Shown one piece after another: positions 32,123 to 43,350 of a stretch of DNA of 64,000 nucleotides. The notes under the pieces are model-generated. The model saw only the letters and a program-made list of their open reading frames with translations, had not been told where the DNA came from and made no database searches. Within the stretch, counting starts at the first letter, position 1. Every line of letters begins with the position of its first letter. The position numbers and the translations under genes are program-made. The DNA is taken from assembly GCA_037893225.1 (NCBI GenBank), contig JAZGUH010000056.1, forward strand, positions 2,108,001-2,172,000, read 5' to 3'. This DNA is from Hippasteria phrygiana. Taxonomy: Eukaryota > Echinodermata > Asteroidea > Valvatida > Goniasteridae.

Positions 32123-33289
32123 TTTTAAGTACAACAAAACGCGTTTTAGGGTCATTTCGGCAGTTCTTATACTACTAAATATATATTCAATTATTAGTAA
32201 CATATTTACTTCGAATCTCTCCTATTCTTTTTCCTTTTTCTTTATCCCTTTTTTCTTTTATTGGGTGGCTTTTCTGGGGGCGCCAAGCGCCCCCCCCCCC
32301 CCCCACCCCCGCTCCATTCTAACGACGCCTATGTTTATGCACTGTAAAAAGAACCACCGTTTTTTACGCGAATTTCCTGGCAGTTTGGACGCAAGTATAC
32401 CATCCCGTAAGAAAAAGGTGCAGCTTTTATCTATAACAACTCATGAACACTGTTATTGTTACTTAACCCTAACTCCCGAGGTGGTGTGAAAATTCGTATT
32501 GAAATTTGAGGATTCAGGACTGACTTTCACCATCCTTCCTCCATGCTTTCACAGAGAAATTTTCACGTTTTTCCGATGTTAGTTTGTTTGCAGTGCGCAG
32601 TGACCCCCTTAATCGTAACAAGCTTTTTTTGCGGGGGGGGGGGGGGGGTCTTAGACCTGGGAGATATAGTCCCCCCCCCCCCTCCGTATAGTTTCTTCAA
32701 TAATGGTCGGAATGTTTAGACAATTTTGTGGGGATTTGGATAAGGACAAGCTCTATGTTGTCTTGAAATTTTCTGATAGGGGGCCCTATGGCCTAGTACT
32801 CACTTTTTGCCAATAATATTTGGTTCAAACTTACAGTATTTTGTTTACCTAGTGCATGTATTCAATGTCCAACGTTCATGAAACCAGCTTTTCTTCCCAG
32901 TTTCAGGACATCGGCCTTCCAGACCGCCCTTTTATAACAAATTCAAGACATTATAGGGTTTAAAAATGGGGGGGGGGGGCGGGGTGCGTTTTTGGTGACT
33001 AAGCGGAGAATTCGCTCAACGGCAGAAGGGAGTGGAGGGCGTGGAGGAACCATATAGGAATAAATGAATGAACAAAAAGGAAATATAAGTAGATCTGTAT
33101 ACGATATGTCAATGGAAATAGGTAAACATGTTGAGATTTAGCAATGCTTATCAATATCACCCAGAATAGAATTACATGTACGTTATACATTGTGAGCCAT
33201 CCTATATTTTTTCTAGAAGAAATGCACGATATTTGGCGAGAACGTATTTCAATTTTAAAACAAAAATAAATTACTGTTTTTCAGTAGTA
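32123..33289. other. Spacer between the inverted arms
   Basis: No coding sequence was seen. It has three long C/G homopolymers (about 32290, 32634 and 32968) and a one-ended micro-element at 32467-32520 next to TTAA (32463-32466). An extra copy of the arm-internal phrase GTGAGCCATCCTATATTTT lies at about 33190. Confidence 0.5.
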
Positions 33290-34064
33290 GTCCCGTCAAC
33301 TCCAGCACCAGATTCATTATTGTTGTTTTCCCGTACTGTGCGTGTGAATAAAATCCTTAGTGATGGGGTTAACGGAACTTTCAATAAGTCCAGTTATACA
33401 TCGTGAGCCACCCTATATTTTCTTATGTATAAAGGCAAGATACATGGCTACAACATATGTAAAGTTAAAAATTCCTCCATGTCGTTTTTGAGTAGTGGTC
33501 CCGTCAACTCTAGCACCGGATTTATTTCCTATTCCCGTCCTTCGTCTCTTATATCAGGCGTCCAGCTGTATTTTAATACGTTTCCTTTATAGAGACATAT
33601 CTATAATTACTTCTACAAATTAAAATATCCCAAGCCGCCCGGACAAGGCTACAACTTCTGCTCTTCATTAGGCCTATGACTGTCAACGTGAACAATGTTT
33701 GTGTGCGGAATATCCCTGAGTTTCCCTCTATTTTGTGTAGGCTATAATGAACGTGATGTTGTCATGTTGTACTTGTACATGTCAGAAGTGAAGTGTCTCA
33801 TCACTGCTAATTCTTGATTGTAAGTATACAACATACTCTAGTAATTGTTATTAAGGCAAACATCAAAATACGAAATCATTCTATCATTGCACAAGCAGAG
33901 ACGATTCCTATTTGGAACATAAATTGTACATGGATGATTGTATTCTGAGAAATATGTAGTATGTCCCCACTGGGACATCGTAGTAATTTATGTACGTACG
34001 AATGGGGATGTGAGGCTGAATCACTGACGATATTAAATCTGCAAGGTGCTAGCTTGACGCTGCC
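33290..34064 (+). repeat. Right arm of large inverted repeat upstream of the secreted gene
   Basis: It is the inverse copy of 31402-32122 and ends GCTTGACGCTGCC, 36 bp before the ATG of the secreted-protein gene. Bidirectional promoter duplication and foldback transposon are both possible readings. Confidence 0.85.
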
Positions 34065-34100
34065 GCCCTCTGTTGTTCATGTTGTTGGCAATATATGATC

Positions 34101-34164
34101 ATGGCGTCCTGGGATACGAGTTTCTACGCAGTCTGTTTGTGCATTTGTTGTCTGATTTTGTCGG
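34101..34164 (+). CDS. Secreted protein exon 1 (signal peptide)
   Basis: ATG GCG begins a hydrophobic, Cys-rich N-terminus and stops at a gtaggt donor in phase 1. The start is chosen because it gives a proper signal peptide. Confidence 0.68.
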
Positions 34165-36186
34165 GTAGGTCAAACAGTTATCGCCTCATAAATGTGTCCT
34201 TTTCAAATTTGTTGTTTTCATGTTTAGATAAGTATATTTAAAAGTCGATCCCAACCCCTGTGGCACTTTATTGGGAAGCCTCTTGAACCTGTCAAAATCC
34301 AACATTGTTGACAGGGTCATGCTAATTAGCGTCAACAAGCGTCAACAAGCGTCAACAAGCGTCAACAAGCGTCAACAAGCGTCAACAAGCGTCAACAAGC
34401 GTCAACAAGCGTCAACAAGCGTCAACAAGCGTCAACAAGCGTCAACAAAGCGTCAACAATTTATAAAAGCACTGTTAAGCTTAAACATGTTATTCACAAT
34501 ATTTAGTGGGCTCCTTTGATTATTTAAAAGTATCATTAGTATTTAAAAGTATCTTAAAATGTGTGATTTTTAAGCGAAAAAATACGACATCAACGGTGCT
34601 TTTTCCCGGCAGCCATCTTGTTTTTCTGGGACATGGTGCAATCGCGCATGCGCAAAAGAGAAAACAAAGATGGCGGTGCCCATTCATCGTAATTTTGTCG
34701 TCATAAAATTTTGTTTTTATGTGGGATTGTGAACGGGAATTCGCCCAATTTCTTACATAATACGAGATGCGAGAGTTTGTTGAATACAAGTACATAGCTT
34801 TTGTGAAGCTTAAATTTGCATTTTGAGCTTGTTGACGCTTTGTTGACGCTGATCGGGTTTGTTGACGCTTGTTGACGCTTGTTGACGCTAAATAGCATGA
34901 CCGTTGTTGACATACTCACATTCTTCCTCCATGCTCATACTATAGCCTAACGTTAGAGGGCTTAGCCATTTGTGCATGCAGCGCAGATGCTATCCCTAGG
35001 GGTACGCAGAGGCTATCCCTAGGGGTACGCAGAGGCTATCCCTAGGGGTACGCAGAGGCTATCCCTAGGGGTACGCAGAGGCTATCCCTAGGGGTACGCA
35101 TACCCCTAGAACTATGGGGTTCCGACAGGAACCCCATAGGAAGACGCCGATTTTTCCCATAGGCTAGTACAGCAAGAATAAGAACGTCATTCCCATGCAA
35201 CACGTTTCTACATTTTTCGCCGTAAATTACTTCATGGCTGCCCCCAAAAATAATAATATGCCGCATTTACATCCTCACCTTGCTTGCGCCAAGTCAATTT
35301 TCGCCTGAAACGGGTCCAATTTGCGGGAAAAAAATGACAAAAATCTGCAGTCGTTCCGAAACGATCACACACGCACACCATCGAGGAAGCCGCACACACG
35401 AAGCTCCTGTTTTGCGGGGGGGCCGTAGGTCGGTCAAGTCATGATTATTCATCGAAAATTCGAAGCGCGGTACGGCAGGCAACTGCCGCGTGTCCGTTAT
35501 ATACCGTCTGCATGCATTGCCTGACGTCCAGGATGCAAGATTTCGCAGTAATTGACTCAAAACTTTAACAGGATTTTATTCACGTTTTACCTTTTTGTAG
35601 AAGCTAATTTCATGCCCACACATACTCTTTGTGTTCTTATCTATCTGTCCGGTAGGTTCAGGAATTCCGTATGCTACGCTGGCCGACGTTTTTCAGGAAA
35701 ATAAACTCAAAAGCAACGTTAAACTTGTAGACTTTTTTCATCAGTTTCATACACGTACACGGGGCACATGTATGCGCGCGACCTCTGAATTTCTGCAATG
35801 ATGCTGCTGCATGCAAGCACAATGCGCATGCACGATTTGCCTAGCAACCATTCACATGCGCACTATACTGTTTGGGCTATCTGCGAAGTAGTCTTGAACT
35901 CTTTTCTGTGTAGTCTACAGATACTTTTAAAGTTCCATATCTGTTTTCACCCCCTATTTTGGTCTGTGAGTTAAGTGTCGCCTTACAATCGTAGCACAAG
36001 AATGTGTTTTATACTCCTCGGGCGTTAGAACTTTTTTGGATTGTGCCAGGGCTGGCCAGAACTTTAACTGAATTTCGTTTGTAACCTCTTCCAGACTCGT
36101 CAAACGAGGTAGTGTGGCACCCAACACAAGAAGTGGATGTGGTAGTCATTATTTCCACCAAAACAAACAACAACAATAACAACAAT

Positions 36187-36217
<31 letters not shown>

Positions 36218-38308
36218 TTTGGTAATTCACTACGAAATCGTCAATTCAAACCAGGATCCTCAGTACGAACACGAACGTCACGCAAGTTGCAACGCCCACA
36301 AGTTATTGCGCCTGTGCGTAAGGGCGACGGTTACTAGGCAAATCGCGCATGCGCATTGTGCGTGCACCCGCGCGGAGAGGCTAGTGCTTGCGTGCACGCG
36401 TATGCGCACCCATACGTAATGTACATACATACTCGGTATGAAACTGATGAAAATAGTCTGCAAGTTTAACATTGCTTATGAGTTTATTTTCCTTAAAAAC
36501 GTCGGCCAGCGAAGCATAAGGAATTCGAGAACCTCTCGGACAGATAGATAAGGACACAAAGAGTATATGGGCGTGAATTAGTGTCTACAGTGAGGTAAAA
36601 ATATTGTAATTTTGTTTCTAATTTTGTTCAGCTACTTCCAGTAGCTTCATATTCTGGACTCCCTCCGCAACGCGAAGGGAGTCATACTGGGCTAGGGTGC
36701 TAGTATGCAAATACGGGTTTGTGAAGCCAAGCGTAATGCTAACAATAGGCAAACAACGGATTGAATATGTGCAGGAATGTGTATATACCGGTTAGGTGGT
36801 CCTTTTCACTATATTCAAGAGTTTAAATGTGTTGTATACGTCATAGGAAAAAGTGTCTATCTATGGGTATCGTAGACACACACATGTGCGTTTTCCTATA
36901 CTTATGAGGACCATGAATGGAACCCTTCTTTTGTTCCCTTTGTTTGTACTTTAACTTTTTCCAAACAGCTCCCATAAGGTCTCGGTGTCATTGTTATCCC
37001 TAATCCCCCATTGTCCCAAGTCCTCTCTCGTATAGCCTAACCCACTCACATAGTTCTAGGGGTACATGTATTTGCATACATGTAGTTGCCAACATTTGGG
37101 TGACAAAATTTGGTGCATTCGTTTGGAGATTTCATCAAAGGCGTGCCCACATTTCTTTTAATAATTGTCACAGTAAGAACCAACCAGTGGCACTACCCGT
37201 CTTGCGTCGTGGTGAATCCTAACACCGGTCCATGCCTTGACATCTTCTTCCGTTACTTCAACGGCTACCCATCAGCCATTGGGGCAGGGGAACTGGTCCA
37301 TCATGAATGGGTACAGTACTTGGACTATGTGTACGACTACAATGACGTGAGCGACACCAACTGCATTATAAGTGAGTGGGTGCACGATGGTAAAATTTAA
37401 AGAATGTATGTAGCACATACATTGTATAACGGGCAGAATACGCTTGCATGCATGACTTAATTATCGCGGTAGAAATGTGTGAACACAGCTTGTGAAATAT
37501 TGTTTAGTCACATCAGTTTAGTCACATCATGTGGACGTGGAACATTCAAATTTTGAGACAAACAAAAATTGCACAAAATTTGATAGGGTTGTATAAGGAT
37601 GTGGTCAACTTGCAGATGGCGGTATGTCAGTAAAGAGCTAAGGATGCTCCAGTTCAAAAGTCAATTTTACTATAAAAGCCTGTTTTAAACTGTAGTGTAC
37701 ATGATTGGTGATCCTCCAAATTTTTGTTTACTAAAATATTACAAAATACCTTACTAGACTGTAAAGTGAATAGTTGTCTCAAGCATCCTGTGAAATGATG
37801 GCACCAGATGTGCTGTCGTTTTCAAGAAAATCGTTGGAAAACTGCCCTCTATTGACTGAATGTAGTATATCCGTGTTGTGTCTAAAATGGGTTAACAATC
37901 CGACAACGGACACACACGTAGTGTGCTGAAGCGACGCGTTGTAACCAGTGCATGCAGTGGATCTTGGATATTTCGCTCGGCCCTCGGCCTATGTACATGT
38001 TATGTGACCAATTGAAAAGAGGGCGCTACAAACAAAATACTGTTTGTATTTCATTGATGCCAACAGGACAAAGCTCCGTGTCTCATGAGGACTTCACCAA
38101 TGTCACCTGGACTCGAGATGGCTTCTCCACCTGTACCCAGTCCAACGTGAAGCAATTTAATGTGTGGTGGGGCTCCGTCTGTGAGGGTCACTGTGTGGAT
38201 GATGACAACTGCCGGAGGTACCCCACATTCCTGGGCCAGCACCTCTGGAACAACTGCTCGTGGGATGAAGTCTCGGATAGGCCATCGTATGATCTGAGGC
38301 TGCCCTGA
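34101..38308 (+). CDS. Secreted eight-cysteine protein, family not recognised
   Basis: Three exons, 34101-34164, 37174-37371 and 38067-38308, join in phase to give 167 residues. Residues 1-21 (MASWDTSFYAVCLCICCLIL plus S) look like a signal peptide. The mature part has eight cysteines at 32, 42, 85, 110, 126, 130, 136 and 151, an aromatic-rich core (HEWVQYLDYVYDYND) and two N-glycosylation sequons (N99-V-T and N150-C-S). The even cysteine number suggests four disulphides in an extracellular domain. No family was recognised and no function is proposed. The exon joins are predicted from consensus sites (gtaggt, gtgagt, cag) and phase only. Intron 1 is almost entirely mobile DNA, so an additional exon is unlikely but not excluded. 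Confidence 0.72.
34314..34903. mobile_element. MITE with GCGTCAACAA arrays, copy B
   Basis: It has the same ends and interior as 22899-23426, with TTGTTGACA duplicated at 34305-34313 and 34904-34912. The left array has 13 units instead of seven, which accounts for almost all of the length difference. The NRF1-like and YY1-like motifs are kept. It sits in intron 1 of the secreted gene, 150 bp after the exon. Confidence 0.85.
34989..35103. repeat. Five tandem copies of a 23-bp unit
   Basis: The unit is GCTATCCCTAGGGGTACGCA plus GAG. It contains CCTAGGGGTA, similar to the terminus of the adjacent element, so the array may have grown from an element end. Confidence 0.8.
35101..37064. mobile_element. 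1.96-kb element with perfect 16-bp ends
   Basis: TACCCCTAGAACTATG at 35101-35116 has its exact complement at 37049-37064. Inside, 35106-35530 matches each arm of the palindrome at 42480-43350. A second inverted pair occupies about 35583-35853 and 36327-36604 around a CAA microsatellite (about 36165-36215). No transposase was seen. It fills most of intron 1 of the secreted gene. Confidence 0.6.
37174..37371 (+). CDS. Secreted protein exon 2
   Basis: The acceptor is aattgtcacag and the donor is gtgagt. It encodes 65 full residues starting RTNQWHYPSC, with three cysteines. Confidence 0.75.
38067..38308 (+). CDS. Secreted protein exon 3
   Basis: The acceptor is gatgccaacag. It encodes QSSVSHEDFTNVTWTRDGFS onward to YDLRLP and TGA, with five cysteines and both sequons. 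Confidence 0.78.
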
Positions 38309-38395
38309 CGGGAACAGATGAGATGAAAGGACCCAGTCTGTTAAATGCTTCCGTATAATTTTTAGTTATGGAGCTTAAATATTATCTTTTGGCCC

Positions 38396-38401
38396 AATAA
38401 A
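38396..38401 (+). promoter_or_regulatory. Candidate polyadenylation signal of the secreted gene
   Basis: AATAAA lies 88 bp after the stop codon and is followed by a T-rich stretch. Confidence 0.6.
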
Positions 38402-38476
38402 AAAAATAACTTTTTGTTGCAGGAGTTGTACATGTATACATGTAGGCATTTTAAAACTTGCATTCTCTTTTCCTTT

Positions 38477-38543
38477 CATTTATTTATTTAATTAATTAAT
38501 TAATTAATTAAATAATTAATTAATTAATTAATTAATTAATTAA
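38477..38543. repeat. (TTAA)n microsatellite
   Basis: An almost pure ATTA/TTAA run lies directly next to a TTAA-type element. Confidence 0.85.
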
Positions 38544-39456
38544 CCCTAACCCTGCTGAATCCAACAGGATCTAACTATTTGATATTTCCGTTGGACCCTT
38601 TTGGGTTGAGCAGCTAACTCATAGTGTGACAATTAGGGGTCTGCATCGAAACCGAGTACCCGACCGTTCGTGTCAGGAAGCGGTTCCAGATTATGAAATC
38701 GAGTCCCCGTACAACTTTAGTAACTTCCCAGATAATGAAAAACGAAAGGTTTTGAATATTATTTATCGGGAATTTTCAAAATTAAAACCTGACTACCTGG
38801 GAAATCAGCACTGATTTCACATTTATGACGCTCACAAAAGTTGACATAGGGAATTTTCCTGTCGCGATTTTAGTAGTGTGGGTATGGATAAGATCCTCGA
38901 CAAGAAATAATAGCATGCCTCATTCCACAATAAATACAACTGTATAAAGCTCCCAGACAACCGTCTTTTATGATATGCTGGCACATGCATGTAGAGCACA
39001 AAGGTGGAGAAGTGATCCTGTTTAAATTTACTTGACGGGCATGAGATTTTTCAGACTTATGTCTGAAATTGGACTTTCGGAATCTCAGAGAAAGACGTTA
39101 TTACAACTTCCAGGATTGGAAGTTTTGGGTTGGGTTTCTTTAACGGGTACCCAGGTACCCGTATTTTTTTCAATCGGGTACGTACGCGGTTCTTTTACTA
39201 CCCGTAAATGCACACCCCTAGTTGCAATCCTGTTGGATTCAGCAGGCAACAGAAAAATAAGACATACATGTAGTTGGATTCTGTTGGCTTTAGCAGGCAA
39301 GTAATTATTTTTTATTTTTAGGTACCCAGCAACTTTGTATGTTGGACAGTGTTGTACTGTTGGACTGTGTTGGACTGTGTTGGATTGAGCAGGAAATCTC
39401 ATGAGTTACCGTTGGATTTAGCAGGGTAGTCCTGGTAAACCATTAGGGGGTTAGGG
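38544..39456. mobile_element. TTAA-type AATCCAACA element, interrupted
   Basis: It starts CCCTAACCCTGCTGAATCC next to TTAA and ends GGGGGTTAGGG. It is the inverse homologue of 2538-2840, with the insertion 38634-39220 in the middle. Confidence 0.65.
38634..39220. mobile_element. 587-bp hAT-like MITE nested in another element
   Basis: It starts TAGGGGTCTGCATC and ends TGCACACCCCTA, flanked by GTGACAAT (38626-38633) and GTTGCAAT (39221-39228), a diverged 8-bp duplication. The uninterrupted homologue at 2538-2840 shows the empty site. Confidence 0.75.
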
Positions 39457-39884
39457 TAGTTTAAATCACTTATTGGATGGAATGCCAGCCATAAACCACA
39501 ACCTACACCTCCCTCCACCCTTCGATCTGTTGCAGGAATAAAAAAAAAACAGGCCCGTATGATCGGAGGGGATGGGGGTTCGGTGACGAGTTCTGCTCGG
39601 AAATACAAAAATAATTCAAAATACACACAAAAAATTGCCGCCCAAATAATCCACATGACCCCCAAAGATTATTCAGAAAAATGTCTCGCCTTTGAGTTGT
39701 AAACACAAGCTTTTTGTTCAATCTTGAACAAGAAAATTCCGGCCCCAAAATCAAGCAACAAATTCCCTTCCACCTTCCATACGTACGCCCTGCCTTGATT
39801 TCTTATCCGTGCTCTCCATATTTATGAATGTGTTCACAATGTTGCACATATGCCAAAAGTTCCACTTTGGGGTTTAATGAACAT

Positions 39885-40000
39885 GCCCCCCTCCCCCCTC
39901 CGTCCCCCCCCCTCCGTCCCCCCCCCTCCGTCCCCCCTCCATCCCCCCTCCGCCCCCCCTCCGTCCCCCCTTCATCCCCCTCCCCCACCACCACCCCCCA
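39885..40000. repeat. C-rich tandem array (CCCCCCTCCGT type)
   Basis: Degenerate repetition of a 9-13-bp unit of C-tracts separated by TCCGT. Confidence 0.8.
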
Positions 40001-41870
40001 GTCTCGGGGCAGGGAACTAGCCATCAAAACAAAACAAACCTATTTATTTTCTTTTGGAATTGATTCGCCAGAAGATTTGCTACACTTGCAGCAGAATTCC
40101 AATAAAATTTGCAAATAAGCTTTGTGAAAAGCCATTATTTTTGTATTAAATTTCTGTCTTTTTAATGGAAGTTGGCCATTAGAAGCCTCCATAGGTAAAG
40201 GGGGGGGGGACCATGCCCCCCCCCCCCCCCCCCCAGCAAACTTAAAACTTTTAAAAAATAATTATGGACAATGCCAGATACTGTTGCATACCTCCTGTAT
40301 GGCTAATAGAGAAAATTAATTAGTAAACTTCTTCAAACTGCTAACTGACTGGATTGACCTGAAATATACAAACCAACGTTTTGAACTTAAGCAAGTTGCC
40401 TTTGAGAAAGAACTATTAACTTGCTTGAGTTTGAAACATTAGACAAGCTACATAAAATAAAGATTGGTCTCAGAATTCTACTCAATGATACCAGAATGAT
40501 TATGCCGCCTAGCCTTGATTGGCATTGAGGATTGAATAGGAGTTATGATTAACACTTCATAAATCAGTACATGTATGTATTTTATATATATTTTTATGTC
40601 TTAGTGGGAATTTCATATATGATTCATGAGAATCTATTGCAATAAGCAGAAAATTTGCTGAGTTAACTAGTAATTAGTTGAAGAACAGACTAAATATATT
40701 CTATCTGTAAATGAGTATTTTTAATGATGTAATTTCTCACCAAGGTTTTTTATATGTCAAATTTGTGTATATGTTAGAAAATAATGTACTGGAATTCTCT
40801 ATTATATAATTATTAAACGGTTAATTTTCCGTCCTACTGTAAATGCAGGTTTGATTTAAATAAATGATTTATTTCTCAGAAAGTAAATGTTTTAATTTCA
40901 CCTCCTTCGAGTAAAGTGACCCCGGCCTTCGGGCCCATTTTTTATAAATGGATGCATGTACATTTTCCTTGCTTGAAGATTATTTTTGAATGCGCTGCAT
41001 GAATTTTATTATTATTATTATAATTTTTTTTTTTGGGGGGGGGGATTTTAAAGACATACTATCTGTGAATACGATTTGAAGCATTGCATGGTGGATATGA
41101 TGAAAAGTAATTATGGAATTGCGGGCAACACCATGTCTGTCCACTGTCGAGCACTCTCCTGAGGAGTGTCTGAAACGTTGTGATGAAGTGTTCATTCTCG
41201 GCCCGGTTCTTTTCAGAACCACAGGTCATCCTAGAAGAGATTAATTTTACATTGTGTTACCAAAAAATCCATAATTACTTTTTCATATGTTGTCCATCCT
41301 TTTCAAAGACATTCCTGAATTTACTGTTCGGCTGCAAATACATTTGCAATTTGTAAGTCGTTAAATTTTTCAGGGGCTGACGGTATGTAGTGTATCTGTA
41401 GTGTGTTGATGTGTTCAGTTTGGGAATATATGTCAAGGCACTTAAAAACACCACCCATTAAATACTGGACAACCACCTCCCCGTTTTTCACATTATTTCC
41501 CCCGCCCACCCCCTCACCCTAAAAAAAAATGCTTTGTGACGAAAGTAAAAAATTTGGTCTTGAAAATCTAGAACAAAATTTACTAACTTAAGTTTCCATG
41601 CCCCACTTAGTCCCCCACCCAGTAAACCCCAACAGAACCTGGTCATGTCACTGCTATAAAGCGATCCGTGTTTTTCCATTCTGAAATAGAATGACTTTTG
41701 TTATTGCTAGAAAAATAGCAATTAAAAAAACATTAAATTTTGGGGTAAAATTCAAAAGCCATCTGGAAAAAAAGTTCATTTGCAATCTGCACGAAGCATG
41801 ATAACTGTAAAATGTGAATGCTGAAACTGTCTAATTTGTAGTATGAAAAAAAACAAAAAAAAAACCAATG
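40001..41870. other. Intergenic, no protein gene seen
   Basis: It contains G/C homopolymers near 40201-40235 and AT-rich DNA. A segment at about 40360-40445 resembles 46500-46610 (TTTGAGAAAGAACT, GAAAC.TTAG). The region 41150-41220 has a GAAACGTT motif reminiscent of Penelope-like element ends, which is weak. Confidence 0.35.
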
Positions 41871-41941
41871 TGCACTGCCCGGGAATCGAACCCGGGTCGC
41901 AAGAATGGGAATCTTGCATGATACCACTACACCAGCAGTGC
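41871..41941 (-). tRNA. tRNA-Gly (anticodon CCC)
   Basis: A 71-nt cloverleaf on the minus strand. The acceptor GCACTGC pairs perfectly with GCAGTGC, the D arm contains GTGTAGTGGTATCAT, the anticodon stem CAAGA/TCTTG surrounds the loop TTCCCAT (anticodon CCC), and the T arm is CCCGGGTTCGATTCCCGGG with discriminator A. It closely matches animal tRNA-Gly(CCC). A T-run just after the 3' end is a Pol III terminator. No intron. Confidence 0.96.
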
Positions 41942-42479
41942 GTTAAGGGAAAGTGAAAGAAAATAACTTATTTAATAGACGTACCCAGTTATCCTTCGCT
42001 GCGATTACTAATACATTGTACTTTCGATTCGGAAAAGTAAGTATCTATTAACGCAGTGCGCAGTTTCAATATGGTATTCCTGGAAGTCACTATAATAGAA
42101 TATGTTACTTATAAAATGAGAATCGATACTAATTTTACGAATTGGACTGGTAACCTGCCGTATTACTTTGTTTACTCGTGTAAGTTGACAGTGGAACCAT
42201 TCTGCATATTACATTGGATCGATGGAAACTGCAGCACTGTGTACAAATGTATGTTTTAGATTGGCTACGCGTTCGATCGTGCGTGAAGTGGATATCTCTG
42301 GACAAGAACGAGCGAGTTATGTTAACATTAACAGCAAATCAACATGTATAAGGTGCACCAAGCGCCAAGCAAGTTTAACGTACATAGCAGAAGAGGTAAA
42401 CAGTTGTGATTATTTAAACAAAATGCCGGCTTCGGTTTTGTTGCTATTTTTTCCCCATTCGCAAATGCATGTATCATGT

Positions 42480-43350
42480 TACTCTAGAACTATGAGGTTC
42501 CTGACATGAACCTCATAGGAAGACGCCGATTTTTCCCATAGGCTAGTACAGCAAGAATAAGAACGTCATTTCCATGCAACACGAGTCTACATTTTTCGCC
42601 GTGAATTACTTCATGGCTGCCCCCCCAAAAAATAATATGCCGCATTTACCTCCTCACCTCGGTTGCGCCAAGTCAATTTTCGCCTGAAACGGGTCCAATT
42701 TGTGGGAAAAAAAAAAAAAAAATGCAGTCGTTCCGAAGCGATCACACACGCACACCATCGATTAAGCCGCACACACGAAGCTAGCTCCTGTAAGATATCC
42801 CAGCATGCATCCAGCCGGGTAATGAGCGGGGGGGCCGTGGGTCGGTCAAGTCATGATTATTCATCGAAAATTCGAAGCGCGGTACGGCAGGCAACTGCCG
42901 CGTGTCCGTTATATACCGTCTGCGACGACAGGCAATGCATGCAGACGGTATATAACGGACACGCGGCAGTTGCCTGCCGTACCGCGCTTCGAATTTTCGA
43001 TGAATAATCATGACTTGACCGACCCACGGCCCCCCGCAAAACAGGAGCTTCGTGTGTGCGGCTTAATCGATGGTGTGCGTGTGTGATCGCTTCGGAACGA
43101 CTGCATTTTTTTTTCTTTTTTTCCCGCAAATTGGACCCGTTTCAGGCGAAAATTGACTTGGCGCAACCGAGGTGAGGAGGTAAATGCGGCATATTATTTT
43201 TTGGGGGGGCAGCCATGAAGTAATTCACGGCGAAAAATGTAGACTCGTGTTGCATGGAAATGACGTTCTTATTCTTGCTGTACTAGCCTATGGGAAAAAT
43301 CGGCGTCTTCCTATGAGGTTCATGTCAGGAACCTCATAGTTCTAGGAGTA
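42480..43350. mobile_element. 0.87-kb palindromic foldback element
   Basis: The left arm 42484-42923 and right arm 42941-43345 are near-perfect inverse copies around a 17-base spacer. The left arm has about 35 extra bases. Each tip carries its own hairpin (CTATGAGGTTC/GAACCTCATAG). A single arm related to these is at 35106-35530. Open frames seen in it are only mirror images of each other, and no gene is supported. Confidence 0.85.

Noticed and set aside
34329..34457. Regularly repeated GCGTCAACAA that could suggest a CRISPR array
   Set aside because: A 10-bp tandem without spacers, inside a eukaryotic MITE with target-site duplications.
41150..41180. Hammerhead-ribozyme-like core (CTGAGGA ... 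GAAAC)
   Set aside because: The short segment between the two motifs cannot form a convincing helix II, and I saw no closing helices I and III.
42781..43129. Several 76-114-codon open frames on both strands
   Set aside because: They are mirror images produced by the palindrome at 42480-43350 and recur in the related arm at 35106-35530.
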